From Microcosmobacter sp040493455 (lineage in GTDB: Bacteria > Bacteroidota > Bacteroidia > Flavobacteriales > Flavobacteriaceae): a stretch of 64,000 nt of DNA. The position numbers and the translations under genes were made by a program. The DNA lies in assembly GCF_040493455.1 (NCBI RefSeq), contig NZ_JANFDA010000009.1, forward strand, positions 1-64,000, given 5' to 3'. Below the pieces are notes generated by a model. The model ran no database searches. It saw only the letters and a program-made list of their open reading frames with translations, and was not told the origin of the DNA. Below are positions 60,533 to 64,000 of the stretch, piece after piece. How positions within the stretch are numbered: position 1 is the stretch's first letter; each line of letters begins with the position of its first letter.

Positions 60533-60922
60533 TCAATTCGAATTAATTTTCAAAAAATTTATCAACAAAAACACCCATGATAAAATCAATAAAAGTCCTC
60601 CTATTGGAGTCACAAAACCAATCTTCTTAAAATCGAAGCTTGTTAATGTATTTGTAGCCAAAGCATATATAGATCCTGAGAATAAAACGACACCAATGAT
60701 TACTAAATAGAGTATTATCTTTTGGTAAGTCAATGAGACATATGATGATGACCCTACAAACAGTAAGAACAGGGCGTGATACATCTGATATTTAACCCCT
60801 GTCTCAAAAGTTGCTATCGATTCTGCAGGAATAACTTTTTTTAGTCCATGAGCAGCAAAAGCTCCCAGAATAATACTTAGTATTCCTAAAATCGCCGCAG
60901 TTATTAATATAGATTTGTTCAT
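60533..60922 (-). CDS. DUF423 membrane protein
   Basis: The 129-residue protein has four membrane helices and the DUF423 signature GAFAAHGLKK at residues about 21-30, followed by FETGVKYQMYHALFLL. Members are small inner-membrane proteins of unknown function (YwdK-like). It is transcribed alone. Confidence 0.9.
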   Translation of the reverse strand: MNKSILITAAILGILSIILGAFAAHGLKKVIPAESIATFETGVKYQMYHALFLLFVGSSSYVSLTYQKIILYLVIIGVVLFSGSIYALATNTLTSFDFKKIGFVTPIGGLLLILSWVFLLINFLKINSN

Positions 60923-61001
60923 TATAAATGTTGGTTTATATTTTTAAATATTAGTGCTTTTATTACATTCGTGACCATAAAATTACTCAAGAAAAAACAC
61001 T

Positions 61002-62366
61002 ATGCGAAATATTCTGGTAATAGGATCTGGGAAATCTTCTTCTTATCTTATTAAATACCTGTTAGAGAAGGCAAATGCTGAAGATTTACAGATTACGGTA
61101 GGTGATCTTAATATTGAAAATGCGAGAAAACTTGTTGGAGATCATCCTAGAGCTAATGCCATTACATTAGATGTTTTTAATGCAGAATCTCGCAATGCTG
61201 CGATTACTGATGCAGATATTGTTGTCTCTATGTTGCCAGCTAGATTTCACATCGAAGTTGCTAAAGATTGTGTTGCTTTAGGTAAACATATGGTGACAGC
61301 CTCTTATGTAAGTAAGGAAATGCAAGCACTAGATGAGCAGGTTAAGGCCAAGGGTCTTGTGTTTATGAACGAAATTGGTGTAGATCCTGGAATAGATCAC
61401 ATGAGTGCTATGCAGGTGATAGACCGCATTAGAGACAATGGCGGTAAAATGATTTTGTTTGAATCTTTCACAGGAGGATTAGTGGCTCCTGAAAGTGATA
61501 ACAATTTGTGGAACTATAAGTTTACTTGGAATCCAAGAAATGTTGTAGTTGCTGGTCAAGGTGGTGCTGCAAAATTCTTGCAAGAGGGAGCGTATAAGTA
61601 TATTCCCTACAACAGATTATTTAGAAGAACTGAGTTTCTAGAAGTAGAAGGATTTGGTAGATTTGAAGCTTATGCAAATCGTGATTCTTTAAAATATCAA
61701 CATGTTTATGGATTGGATCATGTACAAACGCTTTATAGAGGTACAATGAGACGTGTTGGTTTTTCTAGAGCATGGAATATTTTTGTAACGCTAGGAATGA
61801 CAGATGATAGTTACACTATAGATGATAGTGAAAACATGAGCTATCGTGATTTTGTAAATGCATTTTTACCTTATAGCCCTACAGATTCTGTAGAGCTAAA
61901 GCTAAGACATCAGGTTAAGATCGACCAAGATGATATTGTCTGGGACAAACTATTAGAACTAGATATCTTCAGCAGCACAAAAATGGTTGAACTCGCTAAA
62001 GCGACTCCAGCACAAATTCTTCAGAAAATATTAATGGACAGCTGGACTTTGGATGAAGATGACAAAGATATGATCGTAATGTATCATAAGTTTGGCTATG
62101 AGCTAAATGGTGAAAAGCATCAGATCGATGCAACTATGGTTGCACTGGGCGAAGACCAAACCTATACAGCGATGGCCAAAACAGTTGGATTACCTGTAGC
62201 TATGGCCACTATGGCAATCTTGAAAGGCAAAATCAATACACCAGGTGTACAGATACCAATTAACAAGGAAGTATATAACCCTATTTTGGAGGAATTAGAA
62301 GACTATGGTGTTGTCTTTAATGAAAAAGAAGTTCCTTATTTAGGTTATAATCCATTGAATGCTTGA
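61002..62366 (+). CDS. Saccharopine dehydrogenase-family protein
   Basis: The 454-residue enzyme starts with a Rossmann fold (ILVIGSGKSSSYLIKYLL) and has the saccharopine-reductase-like core: VVSMLPARFHIEVAKDCVALGKHMVTASYVS and MNEIGVDPGIDHMSAM. It should interconvert saccharopine and glutamate plus aminoadipate semialdehyde, a step of lysine breakdown. An Lrp-type regulator gene follows after about 100 bp, and an acyl-CoA dehydrogenase of the glutaryl type lies at 51030. An imperfect -7 element TACATTCG precedes it. Confidence 0.9.
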   Translation: MRNILVIGSGKSSSYLIKYLLEKANAEDLQITVGDLNIENARKLVGDHPRANAITLDVFNAESRNAAITDADIVVSMLPARFHIEVAKDCVALGKHMVTASYVSKEMQALDEQVKAKGLVFMNEIGVDPGIDHMSAMQVIDRIRDNGGKMILFESFTGGLVAPESDNNLWNYKFTWNPRNVVVAGQGGAAKFLQEGAYKYIPYNRLFRRTEFLEVEGFGRFEAYANRDSLKYQHVYGLDHVQTLYRGTMRRVGFSRAWNIFVTLGMTDDSYTIDDSENMSYRDFVNAFLPYSPTDSVELKLRHQVKIDQDDIVWDKLLELDIFSSTKMVELAKATPAQILQKILMDSWTLDEDDKDMIVMYHKFGYELNGEKHQIDATMVALGEDQTYTAMAKTVGLPVAMATMAILKGKINTPGVQIPINKEVYNPILEELEDYGVVFNEKEVPYLGYNPLNA

Positions 62367-62467
62367 AGAGCACGACAGTTTGAAGCATCTTCGAACTTAA
62401 AACAATTAGAATTACAATCTTAAATCATTTTCTTAAATTTAAGGCTTAATTAAAACCTTAATTTATA

Positions 62468-62938
62468 ATGAAGGTTATAAATCAAAACATTCATATCGAT
62501 GGAATCGATAAGAAGATTCTGCGTGCTTTAATGCAGGATGCCAGAACACCCATCCTTGAAATTGCAAGAAATGTTGGCATCTCTGGAGCAGCTATCCATC
62601 AAAGACTAAGAAAGCTAGAAAAATCAGGACTTTTAATTGGCTCTAAGTTTATTGTGAATCCAAAAGTTCTGGGTTACACCACCATGGCTTTTGTTGGTGT
62701 CTATTTGGATAAAGCCGTAAGTAATCCTGAAGCTGTAAAACAACTCCAAAAAATACCTGAAGTACTAGAATGTCACTACACAACAGGTCATTGGAGTGTG
62801 TTTATAAAAATACTCGCTAAAGATAATGAGCATTTAATGCATCTGCTTAATAAAGAAATACAATCAATTTCTGGTGTTTCTAGAACCGAAACCTTCGTCT
62901 CTCTTCAACAACAAATTGATAGACAGATTAAGATTTAA
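62468..62938 (+). CDS. Lrp/AsnC-family regulator
   Basis: The 156-residue protein has the Lrp pattern: HTH region IDKKILRALMQDARTPILEIARNVGISGAAIHQRLRKLEKSGLI (about 13-58) and a RAM/AsnC ligand domain (about 75-150, AFVGVYLDKA, CHYTTGHWSVFIKILA). It binds amino acids and controls amino-acid genes; the neighbouring saccharopine dehydrogenase suggests lysine metabolism as one target. Confidence 0.92.
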   Translation: MKVINQNIHIDGIDKKILRALMQDARTPILEIARNVGISGAAIHQRLRKLEKSGLLIGSKFIVNPKVLGYTTMAFVGVYLDKAVSNPEAVKQLQKIPEVLECHYTTGHWSVFIKILAKDNEHLMHLLNKEIQSISGVSRTETFVSLQQQIDRQIKI

Positions 62939-63032
62939 CCAGATCTTTAAAGCTTTATGAACTTTTTAATGATTGTCTTTGTATTCGCTTCAAACTGAAT
63001 CTTGACAAAGTATGATCATCATATAATATTGA

Positions 63033-63061
63033 AAAGTGCTGAGTAATGAACACAGCACTTT
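63033..63061. terminator. Terminator between the Lrp and tail-collar genes
   Basis: AAAGTGCTG and CAGCACTTT form a 9-bp stem around an 11-base loop, followed by TCTTAT on the plus side and TTCAA on the minus side. It separates the two converging genes. Confidence 0.7.
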
Positions 63062-63073
63062 CTTATAAAACTG

Positions 63074-63649
63074 TTAGTCTCTTGGTGGGTAAATTCCTTG
63101 AATACAAATACAGTAGTTAATTGTTAAAAAAGGCTGCATATTATTTACTGGACTAGACGAACCAGTATTACCTGTATCTACAGTTCCTCTAACTGGAGCG
63201 CTAAATGTAGACAAAGTCGTATCTGCTGAAGATGCGGGAGCATACGAATTTGCACTATTAGCTGGAATATTTCCCTGTGTTTCATCTGTGGTTCCATCTC
63301 TGTTTGATGCTGGTGTTTCTATGGTAGCTCTAACTGTTTGACCATCGAAAGTCACCTGATGTCCATGTGGAGGCAATTGAGCAACATTCAAAATATTTGA
63401 CTCCGTCCCTCCTTTTTGACCTAGTCTCCAATTCGTAAACCCAGGAGCAGCACCTTGACTGATTGCCACATGACCTCTTAGATCTGGCAATCCAAAAGTT
63501 GTACGTCCATCTCCACCGTAAGTTGTTCCCAATAGTGAAAAAAGTGCTTGATAATCCGCTATTGCCAAAAGTTGTCCATTACAAGGCAGCCAACCTCTAG
63601 GTGCAAAACTAAAAGCAAAAGCTTGTATTGTTCCAATGTAATCTTCCAT
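63074..63649 (-). CDS. Tail-collar (microcystin-dependent protein-like) domain protein
   Basis: The 191-residue protein has the phage tail-collar N-terminus: GTIQAFAFSFAPRGWLPCNGQLLAIADYQALFSLLGTTYGGDGRTTFGLPDLRGH, followed by a Gly/Ser/Asn-rich tail with QPFLTINYCICIQGIYPPRD at the end. Such stand-alone collar proteins occur in bacterial chromosomes, often in tandem; their function is unknown and no phage gene is nearby. Confidence 0.85.
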   Translation of the reverse strand: MEDYIGTIQAFAFSFAPRGWLPCNGQLLAIADYQALFSLLGTTYGGDGRTTFGLPDLRGHVAISQGAAPGFTNWRLGQKGGTESNILNVAQLPPHGHQVTFDGQTVRATIETPASNRDGTTDETQGNIPANSANSYAPASSADTTLSTFSAPVRGTVDTGNTGSSSPVNNMQPFLTINYCICIQGIYPPRD

Positions 63650-63804
63650 GATGATATAGATTTAAAAGTTAATAACACCAAATTTAGAGGCGCCATTACT
63701 CATCTATAGCAGTAGTATCACGGGATAAAAAATCAGGTAAAAACCCTTATTTCTTTTTAATTAAGGTTCCCTAACTTTACTGTAAACTATTAATCTTATT
63801 AATC

Positions 63805-64000
63805 ATGGAATCAAAAACATTAGAATCAAATTCAGCCCCATCTGCTCCACCAGTACTTCAATTAGGTATTTGTGAAGCCATAGAATCTGCACAGACTTGG
63901 AGAGGAATGAACAGTAATAGAGCGAAAGCGTTTCTTATACCTATAGCAGATTTATTGGCATGCTTTGTAGAGATGGAGATTGCTACTTATAATAGTGAGA
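63805..64000 (+). CDS. Hypothetical protein, 5' end (partial)
   Basis: An ATG at 63805 opens a frame of 65 codons that runs off the window without a stop: it begins MESKTLESNSAPSAPPVLQLG and includes AFLIPIADLLACFVEMEI. I do not recognise it. It may belong with the adjoining tail-collar gene, which is divergent and 155 bp away. Confidence 0.6.
   Translation, partial: MESKTLESNSAPSAPPVLQLGICEAIESAQTWRGMNSNRAKAFLIPIADLLACFVEMEIATYNSE

Noticed and set aside
63074..63649. Tail-collar protein as a sign of a prophage
   Set aside because: No other phage structural or replication gene is nearby; stand-alone collar proteins are common in bacterial chromosomes.

Overview
The window looks like the chromosome of a marine-type member of the Flavobacteriaceae (Bacteroidota). 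Evidence seen in the sequence: AT-rich DNA, -7 promoter elements of the TAnnTTTG type, many Spr/Lol-type lipoproteins, secreted proteins with C-terminal T9SS sorting domains, outer-membrane beta-barrel receptors, DUF4296/DUF4271/DUF6252-type Bacteroidota families, and a DnaE fused to its own proofreading exonuclease.

Layout. (1) 1-2.2 kb: the last codons of a gene, two strong hairpins, an N-terminal fragment of a Mu-like phage transposase without a normal start codon, and a divergent S24/LexA-like repressor; this reads as a decayed phage or transposon early region. (2) 2.2-21.1 kb: a peptide/protein-degradation locus. Three minus-strand operons encode secreted or lipid-anchored S41, M28, DUF5117-type metalloprotease, beta-lactamase-fold hydrolase, amidohydrolase, BNR, PD40, FG-GAP and DJ-1-like proteins plus an AraC regulator. 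A plus-strand TonB-type receptor, an S8 subtilase and a second AraC regulator follow. Four of the promoters carry the same operator, TGTCTAATTTTTACAATT or a close variant, always 21 bp upstream of the presumed -7 region, which points to one regulon. (3) 21.4-29.3 kb: a candidate signalling module made of a T9SS FG-GAP propeller, an ECF-like sigma factor, a membrane-spanning anti-sigma-like TPR protein, a tail-fibre-like repeat protein and a large exported TPR-CHAT (caspase-like) protein anchored by a C-terminal membrane helix. Three of its promoters share TGTTTAC-N16-ACAnnAAT. (4) 29.5-32.4 kb: a small island in tRNA-Leu(TAA), bounded by a 55-bp perfect direct repeat and by symmetrical ACATATACGA tandem repeats. 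It encodes a membrane protein and a DUF3800/partner gene pair but no recombinase. (5) 32.4-64 kb: mostly housekeeping genes (tRNA-Leu, tRNA-Gly, mutS, SpoU methylase, BlaI/M56 pair with exact BlaI boxes, AHSA1-ArsR-AHSA1 operon, dnaE, rpsP-rimM, trmN6-like, acyl-CoA dehydrogenase, tyrS, pyrC, GT2, hemD, pckA, saccharopine dehydrogenase, Lrp). Among them are accessory surface proteins: a tandem pair of Cys-module lipoproteins, an M28-T9SS peptidase and a tail-collar protein.

The two parts most worth following up are the sigma/anti-sigma/CHAT module with its shared promoter, and the integrase-less tRNA-Leu island carrying a probable defence or toxin-type gene pair. The four-site protease regulon is the best-supported regulatory prediction. 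All family assignments were made by reading the translated sequence; no database search was run.
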